Origin: Flavobacterium sp. NRK F7 | Lineage (GTDB): Bacteria; Bacteroidota; Bacteroidia; Flavobacteriales; Flavobacteriaceae | Assembly (NCBI RefSeq): GCF_024054195.1 | Contig: NZ_JAMXLB010000001.1 | Coordinates: 1,853,624-1,917,623 of the forward strand | Length of the DNA stretch: 64,000 nt | Direction of reading: 5' to 3' | Part shown: piece after piece, positions 25,333 to 33,067 of the stretch | How positions within the stretch are numbered: position 1 is the first letter of the stretch | Layout of the letters: the number at the start of each line of letters is the position of its first letter | Program-made: the position numbers and the translations under genes | Notes under the pieces: generated by a model | Told to the model about the DNA's origin: nothing | What the model saw: the letters and a program-made list of their open reading frames with translations, nothing else | The model's database searches: none

Positions 25333-27159
25333 TTATTCAATTACCATTTCTTTTAATTGGCTTCTGTATTTTTCCAAAATCATGGTTTTGTTAATGAAAC
25401 CAATAAAAATACTACCCTTAAAAACAGGTAAAATAGTGGTATCGGTTCGTTCAAATTTATCTAAGACGCATTCAATACTTTCATTATGCATTACAATTTC
25501 TTTAGGAGCCTGCATAATTTCATGTGTGGAAGTATATTTGACTTTAAAAGCTGAAAAAATTAAGGTTCTTATTTTGGTATCATCTAAATTAATCAATCCT
25601 AATAATTCTTTCTTCTCATTGAGTACTGGAAAAATAGTTTCGTCAGAATATTTAATTACTTCAACTAAATTTTCAAGAGAATTCGATTCTGAAATCGCTT
25701 TATAATTTGTCAGAATGAAATTGGAAATGTGTAAAGAGGTAAGAATATTTTTGTCTTTATCATTGGTAAAAACCTCTCCCTTATCAGCTAAATGCTTAAT
25801 ATCGAAGGAATAGGGTTCGAATCGTTTGGAAATAGCAAAACTTACTGATGAAACAATCATTAAAGGAACCATTAAATTATAACCACTTGTAATTTCTGCA
25901 ATTAAGAAAATAGCCGTCAAAGGTGCATGGAACAGACCACTTAAAACGCCAGCCATTCCCACAAGTGTAAAGTTACTCACCGATAAATGTTTAGTAATTC
26001 CTAATAAATTGGATAATTGTGCGATAAAGAAACCTAGATAGGAACCTACAAATAGAGAGGGGGCAAAATTACCACCATTTCCACCAGATCCTAAAGTTAA
26101 ACCAGTAGCATATACTTTAATCATCATGGTAATTCCTACAAAAAATAACAATATCCAGCTATTGGATTTATAATCACTTAACAAGGTGTTTTCTAATATT
26201 TTACTTGGATTCGCATTTGCCAATGTTTTAATACTTTCATATCCTTCACCAAATAGTGACGGAAAAAGAAAAATTAATCCCGCTAAAATAGCAGCGCCAT
26301 ATAAAGCTCTACGATATTGACCCATTTTTAGATTAGAAAAATGATGTTCTACTTTTCTAAAAACTCTTGAATAATATATCGACATAAATCCAGATAAAAG
26401 ACCTAAAACGATATACTGAGGAATGTTATGATAATCAAAGGCCTCTCCTTGTTTAAATACCAAAAGAATGTCCTCATTTAAAATTATAGTAGACACAAGA
26501 GCACCAGTAGCTGCACTAATCATAATGGGAATGAATGCTGTTATACTAATTTCAGCGAGTACTACTTCAATAGCAAAAAGTACTCCTGCAATTGGTGCAT
26601 TGAAGGCTGCCGCTATTCCAGAAGCTACACCACATGCTAATAATAAGGAACGATCTTTGTAAGTTAATCTATAATTTTGAGCATAATTACTTCCAAATGC
26701 TGCTCCTGTTATGGTAATGGGCGACTCTAATCCAGCACTTCCACCTAAACCAACTGTAAATGAACTCGTTAAAATTTGAGAATACATTTGTTTTACAGGC
26801 ATGATACTTCCTTTTTTGGCAACTGCATACATGATATGAGAGGTTCCTTTTTGAATGGAACCATCTAATAATTTTTTTACAATAATAACAGTAACGAGTA
26901 TTCCAATAATTGGTAAAATACTATTACTATAAGGTAAGTGAAGCAGGTTGTTAAGATATTGAGCAAAATTATATACTAAATGAGCAAAGGCTTTTAGTAT
27001 TATTACAGCTAATGCAGAAGAAATACCAACCAAAACACATGAAAAATAAATAAATTGTCTTGGAGTTAATAGCGATTTTAGAATAAAAACGAATCGTTCT
27101 AATTTTTTGAAGCTTTTGCCTAATAATTGAATAATTGATTTTTTTTTCTGTGCTGACAT
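25333..27159 (-). CDS. ClC-family chloride channel/transporter with CBS domains
   Basis: A 608-residue membrane protein. About ten to twelve helices occupy residues 35-450. The gating glutamate is kept as E145 in GLESP, and the anion filter GNFAP is present. The first filter motif, GSGIP in E. coli ClC, reads GTSHI here. After PIAGVLFAIE the position of the internal proton glutamate (E203 in E. coli) is V199, as in ClC channels rather than H+/Cl- antiporters. Two CBS domains (about 480-600) may sense nucleotides. It lies between AcpH and the TPR gene on one strand. Confidence 0.88.
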   Translation of the reverse strand: MSAQKKKSIIQLLGKSFKKLERFVFILKSLLTPRQFIYFSCVLVGISSALAVIILKAFAHLVYNFAQYLNNLLHLPYSNSILPIIGILVTVIIVKKLLDGSIQKGTSHIMYAVAKKGSIMPVKQMYSQILTSSFTVGLGGSAGLESPITITGAAFGSNYAQNYRLTYKDRSLLLACGVASGIAAAFNAPIAGVLFAIEVVLAEISITAFIPIMISAATGALVSTIILNEDILLVFKQGEAFDYHNIPQYIVLGLLSGFMSIYYSRVFRKVEHHFSNLKMGQYRRALYGAAILAGLIFLFPSLFGEGYESIKTLANANPSKILENTLLSDYKSNSWILLFFVGITMMIKVYATGLTLGSGGNGGNFAPSLFVGSYLGFFIAQLSNLLGITKHLSVSNFTLVGMAGVLSGLFHAPLTAIFLIAEITSGYNLMVPLMIVSSVSFAISKRFEPYSFDIKHLADKGEVFTNDKDKNILTSLHISNFILTNYKAISESNSLENLVEVIKYSDETIFPVLNEKKELLGLINLDDTKIRTLIFSAFKVKYTSTHEIMQAPKEIVMHNESIECVLDKFERTDTTILPVFKGSIFIGFINKTMILEKYRSQLKEMVIE

Positions 27160-27207
27160 TAGAAAATTTAAAATTTATGCGAAGTTAGGGTATAAATGAA
27201 AAATACA

Positions 27208-27792
27208 CTAATCATTCTTGATTTTTTCTGCGGCCATTTTCTGGATGTCTTCAAAAAAAAGAGTAAATTCTTCTTCAAATTCTTCATAATGCAGTTGTAA
27301 TTCTTCCGTAGCATATTGCATTTTCGAATTGAATTTTGTTCGATAATCCATTTGATATAAAATTTTAGCTAAACCTTCAATAGAGGCATAGCTTAATAAC
27401 CAATTTTCTCTTACCATGGAGGGAAACATTTTTTGAATTCGTAAAGTAAGTATATCAAAATGTTGTTCTAATAATTGATAAAAATTAAAAACATATTTTT
27501 CTAAAGGTATTTTATTGTATTTTGACCAGTTTTTTGCTAAAAAATGATCGTAAAAAATATCCATTATTACTCCAGAATAATGGCCATAACGCTCATGTAA
27601 ACGATGTTTGCTTTTTCGAAATACGGGATGTAAATCTGTAAAAGAATCTATGGATCGATGCAATAATATTCCTTTTCTTATATATTCTGGATAATCGTTA
27701 TAGTGGTCACCTTTGATGCTATCGGCCATAAAATTTCCAATTTTAATAAAATCATTATCACCTGAAAGGTATATATGGGCTAAAAAATTCAT
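27208..27792 (-). CDS. acpH: Acyl carrier protein phosphodiesterase (AcpH type)
   Basis: A 194-residue HD-like hydrolase that removes 4'-phosphopantetheine from holo-ACP. The start MNFLAHIYLSG, then GNFMADSIKG, IRKGILLHRSIDSFTD, and VIMDIFYDHFLA carry the conserved histidines and aspartates of the family. The ATG at 27792 matches the family start; an in-frame ATG at 27861 would add an unlikely 23-residue leader. It is first in a run with the ClC and TPR genes and is divergent from glmM. Confidence 0.85.
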   Translation of the reverse strand: MNFLAHIYLSGDNDFIKIGNFMADSIKGDHYNDYPEYIRKGILLHRSIDSFTDLHPVFRKSKHRLHERYGHYSGVIMDIFYDHFLAKNWSKYNKIPLEKYVFNFYQLLEQHFDILTLRIQKMFPSMVRENWLLSYASIEGLAKILYQMDYRTKFNSKMQYATEELQLHYEEFEEEFTLFFEDIQKMAAEKIKND

Positions 27793-27873
27793 AGGTGCTA
27801 TAAGGGTAAAGTATTTATTATTCGTAAATATAGTAAAATTACTTAAGTTTTTTTTTTTCATAATGAACTCTCT

Positions 27874-27881
27874 TATCTTTG
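27874..27881 (+). promoter_or_regulatory. -7 element (TATCTTTG) of glmM
   Basis: Exact TAnnTTTG match, 24 bases before the glmM ATG. Confidence 0.6.
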
Positions 27882-27905
27882 TGCTTCTAATATTAAAATT
27901 TCAAA

Positions 27906-29306
27906 ATGACCTTAATAAAATCAATTTCAGGAATTCGTGGAACTATAGGAGGAAAGGTAGGTGATAACCTAACACCAGTAGATGCTGTTAAATTTGCATC
28001 GGCTTATGGTACTTTTTTAAAGCAAAATAATAGTGCTATTATTAAAGATAGAAGATTAAAAGTTGTAATTGGAAGAGATGCTCGAATTTCGGGTCCAATG
28101 ATTCATAATTTAGTTCAAAATACATTAATAGGTTTAGGTATTGATGTGATAGATTTAGGATTGTCTACAACACCAACTGTAGAAATAGCTGTACCTCTTG
28201 AAAAAGCAGATGGAGGTATTATCTTGACAGCTTCACACAATCCGAAACAATGGAATGCGCTGAAATTGTTAAATAATAAAGGAGAATTTTTAAATGGAGC
28301 TGACGGAGCAATAATCTTAAAAATCGCGGAAGCAGAAGCTTTTGATTTTTCAGAAGTGGATCATTTGGGTGAAGTAACCGAGAATTCTTCCTACATGGAT
28401 ATTCATATTGATGAAGTTTTAGCCTTACCCTTAGTGGATGTGGAAGCGGTAAAAGCCAAACAATTTAAGGTAGTAGTAGATGGTGTGAATTCTTCTGGAG
28501 GTATTGTTATTCCTAATTTATTAGAACAAATGGGAGTGGAAGTCGTAAAACTATATTGTGAACCAAACGGACATTTTCCTCATAATCCAGAACCCTTAAA
28601 AGAGCATTTGGGCGACATTTGTAAATTGGTCGTGGAAGAAAAAGCAGATTTTGGAATTGTAGTTGATCCCGATGTAGATCGATTGGCTTTTATATCCAAT
28701 GATGGGGAAATGTTTGGAGAAGAATATACGTTAGTAGCTGTAGCAGACTATGTTTTAGGTAGAACCAAAGGGAATACGGTTTCAAACATGTCTTCATCTA
28801 GAGCACTACGTGATATTACTGAAAAACATGGTGGAAAATACCAAGCAAGTGCTGTTGGTGAAGTAAATGTAGTTACCCTAATGAAAGATACTAATGCTAT
28901 TATTGGTGGTGAAGGAAATGGCGGTATTATTTATCCTGAAAGTCATTATGGTAGAGATAGTTTAGTTGGTGTGGCTTTATTTTTAACACACTTAGCAAAA
29001 CAAAGCCTTTCAGTTGCTGAGTTACGAGCAAGTTATCCTCAATATTTTATGAGTAAAAATAAAATTGAATTAACGCCTCAAATAGATGTAGATTTGATTT
29101 TAAAATCGATGACTGAAAAATATAAAAATGAAGATATTTCAACAATAGATGGAGTAAAAATAGACTTTCCAACAGAATGGGTACACTTGAGAAAATCCAA
29201 TACGGAACCAATCATTCGGATTTATACGGAAGCTCCTTCTCAAAAAGAAGCTGATGTGCTTGCAGAACGATTTGTAAAGGAGCTCAAAGAAATCGCTGGA
29301 ATTTAA
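27906..29306 (+). CDS. glmM: Phosphoglucosamine mutase
   Basis: A 466-residue alpha-D-phosphohexomutase. The start SISGIRGTIGG, the phosphoserine loop TASHNPKQWNALK (S110), metal loop VDPDVDRLAF, sugar loop GGEGNGGIIYPE and phosphate-binding LRKSNTEPIIRIYTEA are all present. By position and motif the GlmM function (glucosamine-6-P to glucosamine-1-P, for peptidoglycan and UDP-GlcNAc) is most likely, although some Bacteroidota proteins of this type are broader phosphomannomutases. Its terminator reaches into the end of the convergent glycosyltransferase gene. Confidence 0.85.
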   Translation: MTLIKSISGIRGTIGGKVGDNLTPVDAVKFASAYGTFLKQNNSAIIKDRRLKVVIGRDARISGPMIHNLVQNTLIGLGIDVIDLGLSTTPTVEIAVPLEKADGGIILTASHNPKQWNALKLLNNKGEFLNGADGAIILKIAEAEAFDFSEVDHLGEVTENSSYMDIHIDEVLALPLVDVEAVKAKQFKVVVDGVNSSGGIVIPNLLEQMGVEVVKLYCEPNGHFPHNPEPLKEHLGDICKLVVEEKADFGIVVDPDVDRLAFISNDGEMFGEEYTLVAVADYVLGRTKGNTVSNMSSSRALRDITEKHGGKYQASAVGEVNVVTLMKDTNAIIGGEGNGGIIYPESHYGRDSLVGVALFLTHLAKQSLSVAELRASYPQYFMSKNKIELTPQIDVDLILKSMTEKYKNEDISTIDGVKIDFPTEWVHLRKSNTEPIIRIYTEAPSQKEADVLAERFVKELKEIAGI

Positions 29307-29318
29307 TAATAGTATAGC

Positions 29319-29346
29319 AAAGCCGTAGTTTCTACGGCTTTTTTTC
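29319..29346. terminator. Terminator of glmM overlapping the 3' end of the convergent GT2 gene
   Basis: A 10-bp perfect stem (AAAGCCGTAG with CTACGGCTTT) with a three-base loop and T-run at 29319-29346. The stop codon and last codons of the opposing glycosyltransferase lie inside it (stop at 29332-29334). Confidence 0.9.
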
Positions 29347-30762
29347 AAAACCTTTACGTGTCATTTCACCCCAAGAATGACTTCCTTTTATTTTCTGCCA
29401 GTTTCCCTTTATTGCAGCATAAATTAAAAAAGGATGAAAAATAAACGGTTCTAAAATGGCTGCCCAAACCAATTTAAAAATGTCTTTTATAGATTCGTAT
29501 TTTTTAAATGTGGATTCTTCTGAATAAATAGCCAAGAAGGAAAAAAATAAAGCAAATAAATAGACAAATAGTACTAATAAACCGAAAAAACTCCAACTTA
29601 TGATTCCTAAAGAAGCCATTAATATAGTAATTAGTAAACCAGTTAATTCTATTATAGGGGCTAAATATTCGTAAAGTAACCAATAGGGATAACTAATCAT
29701 TCCTAAAATTTTATACTTCGGGTTTAAAAACATTTTGCGATGAATCCAAAGGGTTTCCATAGTTCCTCTAGTCCATCTGCTCCTTTGTTTGCCTAAAATT
29801 TCATATGATTCAGGAGCTTCTGTCCAACAGAGCGGATCAGGTATAAACTTAACGGTATAAGGTAATTTGTTTTCAATCATATAACGTCTCATTCGAACCA
29901 CTAATTCCATGTCTTCTCCTACTGTTTTGGTATTGTATCCATTTACTTTTAGAACAATTTCTTTGTCAAACATACCAAAAGCACCACTTATTAAAAGTAG
30001 TCCGTCTAATTTTTCCCAAGCCATTCTGCCTAATATGAAAGCTCTTAAATATTCCAATACTTGTATTCTGGCTAATAAATTATCTGGAACATGTACTTTG
30101 ATTAATTTACCTGCTTTAATTTCACAAGAATTCGCAATTCTAACTACTCCTCCAGTGGCGATAATGCGTTCTTTTGCGGTTTCTAAAAAAGGTTTTGACA
30201 ACTTTAACAATACATCCTTTTCAATGATGCAATCCACATCAATGCACATTACATAAGGATTTTTTGAGAAATTAATTCCTGTATTTAAAGCATCTGCTTT
30301 TCCTCCATTTTCCTTGTCTATGATAATTAATTTGGAGTAGGTTGGATTTTTAGAGACATAAATTTTTCTTATTTTTTGGGTTTTAACTATTTCAATATAT
30401 GGGTCTTTGCATTCTTCTAAATCAAAAGAGTCAAGTAAGACTTCCATGGAATTATCTTTACTACCATCATTCACAACAATTACATCAAAATTATTGTATT
30501 GTATGGAAAGAAGGGATAAAATGTTTTCTTTGATAGTTCTTCCTTCATTATAAGCTGGAGCAATGATTGAAATTTTTGGAGCGTCGTTAAAAGCCAATAA
30601 CGATTTATAAGGAACCAAACGGTTCTTTTTTAAATATTGTTTTAAGGAATAAGCCGAAATTATGGCTAATGACAAATAAGACAACATTACAGTTATAGCA
30701 AAGGCTAAAATGAATAGGTTGAAAAGGGTAATGTCTGTATTTAACCAACCGATATCTGTCAT
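29332..30762 (-). CDS. Processive GT2 glycosyltransferase (PgaC/YaiP-like)
   Basis: A 476-residue inner-membrane glycosyltransferase. One helix precedes the GT-A domain (about 18-40) and three to four follow (about 355-460). Catalytic elements are D99 (NDGS), DVD at 175-177, GED at 282-284 and QRSRW at 326-330, the set found in processive enzymes such as cellulose and poly-GlcNAc synthases. The sugar donor is unknown. It is last in the operon with kinase, receiver, YaiO barrel and HEAT-like protein. E. coli also pairs yaiO with a GT2 gene, yaiP, which supports a polysaccharide role. Confidence 0.85.
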   Translation of the reverse strand: MTDIGWLNTDITLFNLFILAFAITVMLSYLSLAIISAYSLKQYLKKNRLVPYKSLLAFNDAPKISIIAPAYNEGRTIKENILSLLSIQYNNFDVIVVNDGSKDNSMEVLLDSFDLEECKDPYIEIVKTQKIRKIYVSKNPTYSKLIIIDKENGGKADALNTGINFSKNPYVMCIDVDCIIEKDVLLKLSKPFLETAKERIIATGGVVRIANSCEIKAGKLIKVHVPDNLLARIQVLEYLRAFILGRMAWEKLDGLLLISGAFGMFDKEIVLKVNGYNTKTVGEDMELVVRMRRYMIENKLPYTVKFIPDPLCWTEAPESYEILGKQRSRWTRGTMETLWIHRKMFLNPKYKILGMISYPYWLLYEYLAPIIELTGLLITILMASLGIISWSFFGLLVLFVYLFALFFSFLAIYSEESTFKKYESIKDIFKLVWAAILEPFIFHPFLIYAAIKGNWQKIKGSHSWGEMTRKGFEKKP

Positions 30763-30769
30763 ACAAAAA

Positions 30770-31489
30770 CTATTTATAAAATTGAATAATGCGTGTAGCT
30801 AATACTTGCAACGATTTGTTATGAGAAGTACTTAATAGTTCTATCTGTGGGTCGTAAGGTACTTTGTTGTTTTTTATGACAGAAAGAATTAAGGCTTGCG
30901 ACCATTCATCTATAGTAGTATTGAAATTTTTTAAATGCACTACAGCGGCCAATCCATTAAACTTAATTAAAGCGATAATGGCTTCTACTGCTATTTTTTT
31001 ATTGGAATTAGTTAAAGCTTCTTGTATTAAAGCTATAGAAGCTCTATCTTTTAGCGTAGATAAATCTCTTATGGCTTCTATTTTATGTTTCCAAAAACTT
31101 GCCTGTAATTTTTTTCTAGAGTATTCTATTAAATTCGTTTTAGTTAAAAATTCTAGAATTTTATCTTGGGTTTGACCCGAATAATTTTGATGTAGTATAA
31201 GACAATATTTAATGGTTAATTTTTTAAATAAAATGTTTTTTGAATTAAGATTACTTATATAATTAACGATTGCTTGCTCATCATTTTCAAATATAAAAGC
31301 CAGTACATACGATTCAATTTGTTGTTCAAATTCGCGTTGGATCTTTACTTTATTGATTTTTTGCTGTCTCTTAATTAAGGTAACACCTAGTGTAAAAAGG
31401 GCGCCAATTGCAAAAAAAGCAATCAAACCTAAAAGAATTTTAAGTTCGGTTTCTTGTTTTATTAAAGGTTGAACTTGTATAATTAGCAT
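30770..31489 (-). CDS. Membrane-anchored HEAT-like repeat protein
   Basis: A 239-residue protein. One transmembrane helix (about 18-40) is followed by a basic linker and helical repeats from about 60 to 239; ASFWKHKIEAIRDLSTLKDR and IAVEAIIALIKFNGLAAV read like HEAT units. No catalytic motif is seen. It starts on a TAATG overlap with the YaiO stop and ends seven bases before the GT2 start. It is probably a cytoplasmic or periplasmic scaffold linking synthase and exporter; that role is inference from context. Confidence 0.65.
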   Translation of the reverse strand: MLIIQVQPLIKQETELKILLGLIAFFAIGALFTLGVTLIKRQQKINKVKIQREFEQQIESYVLAFIFENDEQAIVNYISNLNSKNILFKKLTIKYCLILHQNYSGQTQDKILEFLTKTNLIEYSRKKLQASFWKHKIEAIRDLSTLKDRASIALIQEALTNSNKKIAVEAIIALIKFNGLAAVVHLKNFNTTIDEWSQALILSVIKNNKVPYDPQIELLSTSHNKSLQVLATRIIQFYK

Positions 31490-32703
31490 TAGAAAGTATA
31501 GATTAACTGAACTTGAAAATGAAGTCTATCTCTAAAATAATCAGGTGTAACTTCTTCTTTTTCAAATTGAATATTTGGTAGAAGTGCTATATTGTCACCA
31601 ATTTTAAATCGTGATACCAATCCTATTCTATAATTAGACACTTTTGAAAAATTATTATTCGTATAATAAAAATATGGAGCACTACCATACATGGCTTCTA
31701 ATTGAATGTAAGTGTCTTTCTCATCAAATTTTTTTCGAAACCCTACATAATGTGAAAATGTACCTTTAGAATCATCTTGTAAGATGTAAAAATTGCGGTA
31801 CATAATTTTATAACTTTTGATGTTATAGCCTACATGACCTGTTAAAATGGTAACCTCATTTGTAGTGTCGAAAAATAATTTTTTACCACCTAAAGAAGCT
31901 GTAAATTGCTTGTCTTCGTGGAAAATTTCAGCAGAAACTTTATAATTAGGAAATAAAACATCATTAGAAATACCAAAATTCAATAAAGCATATTTTTTTT
32001 GGGTCAATTTGGGGTACCAATCTACTTCATATTGTACCGCATCTATAGAAGATAAAAAGGAATAATTTACACGACCTATTAGCGTATGCTTGTTGAATTT
32101 ATGTCCGTATTCGAAACTCGTTAAATACCAAATTGGAAAGGCGTCATGTAAGGTATTGGTTTGTAAATAACCCACGCTAATAAAATTCTTTTTTTGTTGC
32201 ATTATCTCTTTTTTGAGATAGGCAATTGTAGCTTTATTGTCATCGGTAACATTAACCTGTGATAAACTACTTAAAGCCATTTCCGAATCCTTTAATTCGG
32301 TATAGGCAATGGTTTGTTGAATATAATAAAATTCAGTATTTGAATATGTTTTTATACCTAAATCACAAAGTTGAATTACTTGATTATATTGTTTTCGCTC
32401 CTGTTGAATCTGAATCTTTAAACGAAGTATTTCTTCAGAGTTTTCATTATCAGGTATTTCTGACACTTTATCAAAAGCACTGTTTTTATTTCCGTTCCAA
32501 AAATAGACTTGTGCTAATTTAAATTTAATTTCATTAGAAGTAGGATATTTTTTTTCCAAATCTTGTAGCAATTGGATACTTTCTTCCCAGTTTTTCTCTT
32601 CAATGAAGCGGATAATTTTTGACATTGCTTCAACTTGACTAAAAGCAATATGTGAAAAAAATAGAAATAGTAAGAAAGAACACCATTTTACCATTTTATT
32701 CAT
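31489..32703 (-). CDS. YaiO-family outer-membrane beta-barrel protein
   Basis: A 404-residue outer-membrane protein. A signal peptide (about residues 1-22, ending AFSQ) is followed by a TPR-like helical part (about 25-165, with KYPTSNEIKFKLAQVYFWNG) and a C-terminal barrel (about 172-404) whose last residues are LIYTF, a typical Bam signal. This TPR-plus-barrel layout fits the YaiO family. By analogy with PgaA/BcsC-like exporters it may be the polysaccharide outlet for the GT2 enzyme in the same operon. One base separates it from the receiver gene upstream. Confidence 0.75.
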   Translation of the reverse strand: MNKMVKWCSFLLFLFFSHIAFSQVEAMSKIIRFIEEKNWEESIQLLQDLEKKYPTSNEIKFKLAQVYFWNGNKNSAFDKVSEIPDNENSEEILRLKIQIQQERKQYNQVIQLCDLGIKTYSNTEFYYIQQTIAYTELKDSEMALSSLSQVNVTDDNKATIAYLKKEIMQQKKNFISVGYLQTNTLHDAFPIWYLTSFEYGHKFNKHTLIGRVNYSFLSSIDAVQYEVDWYPKLTQKKYALLNFGISNDVLFPNYKVSAEIFHEDKQFTASLGGKKLFFDTTNEVTILTGHVGYNIKSYKIMYRNFYILQDDSKGTFSHYVGFRKKFDEKDTYIQLEAMYGSAPYFYYTNNNFSKVSNYRIGLVSRFKIGDNIALLPNIQFEKEEVTPDYFRDRLHFQVQLIYTF

Positions 32704-32704
32704 C

Positions 32705-33067
32705 TTAGGTTTTTTTAATAATTCGTTTCATACGTTGTAATAATACGGAAGGACTGAAAGGTTTTACAATAAAATCATCAGCACCTAGTTCTAAAATTTC
32801 CATTTCGGTTTGCTCAACTCCAGAAGCTGTCAAAACGATAATAGGAATATCATAATTTTTTTTAACCTCAAAAACAATTTGTTTTCCACTAGTAAAAGGT
32901 AAATTTAAATCGGTAATTATTAAACTAATATCACCATAATTTTCATTGATAAACTGAATGCCTTCTAATCCATTATCAAATTCATATACTTGGTAATCAT
33001 TCGACTTTAGAAAAAAAGCTAATGATTTTCTTAAGATGTCTTCATCTTCAATAAGGACCAATTTCAT
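32705..33067 (-). CDS. Single-domain response regulator
   Basis: A 120-residue receiver with acidic pocket (IEDED), phospho-acceptor D53 (LIITDLNLP), T/S switch (VLTASG) and Lys (VKPF). It has no output domain, so it acts by protein contact or relays phosphate. Its start lies 20 bases inside the hybrid kinase gene, and the YaiO gene follows one base after its stop. The likely donor is the HPt domain of that kinase. Confidence 0.9.
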   Translation of the reverse strand: MKLVLIEDEDILRKSLAFFLKSNDYQVYEFDNGLEGIQFINENYGDISLIITDLNLPFTSGKQIVFEVKKNYDIPIIVLTASGVEQTEMEILELGADDFIVKPFSPSVLLQRMKRIIKKT

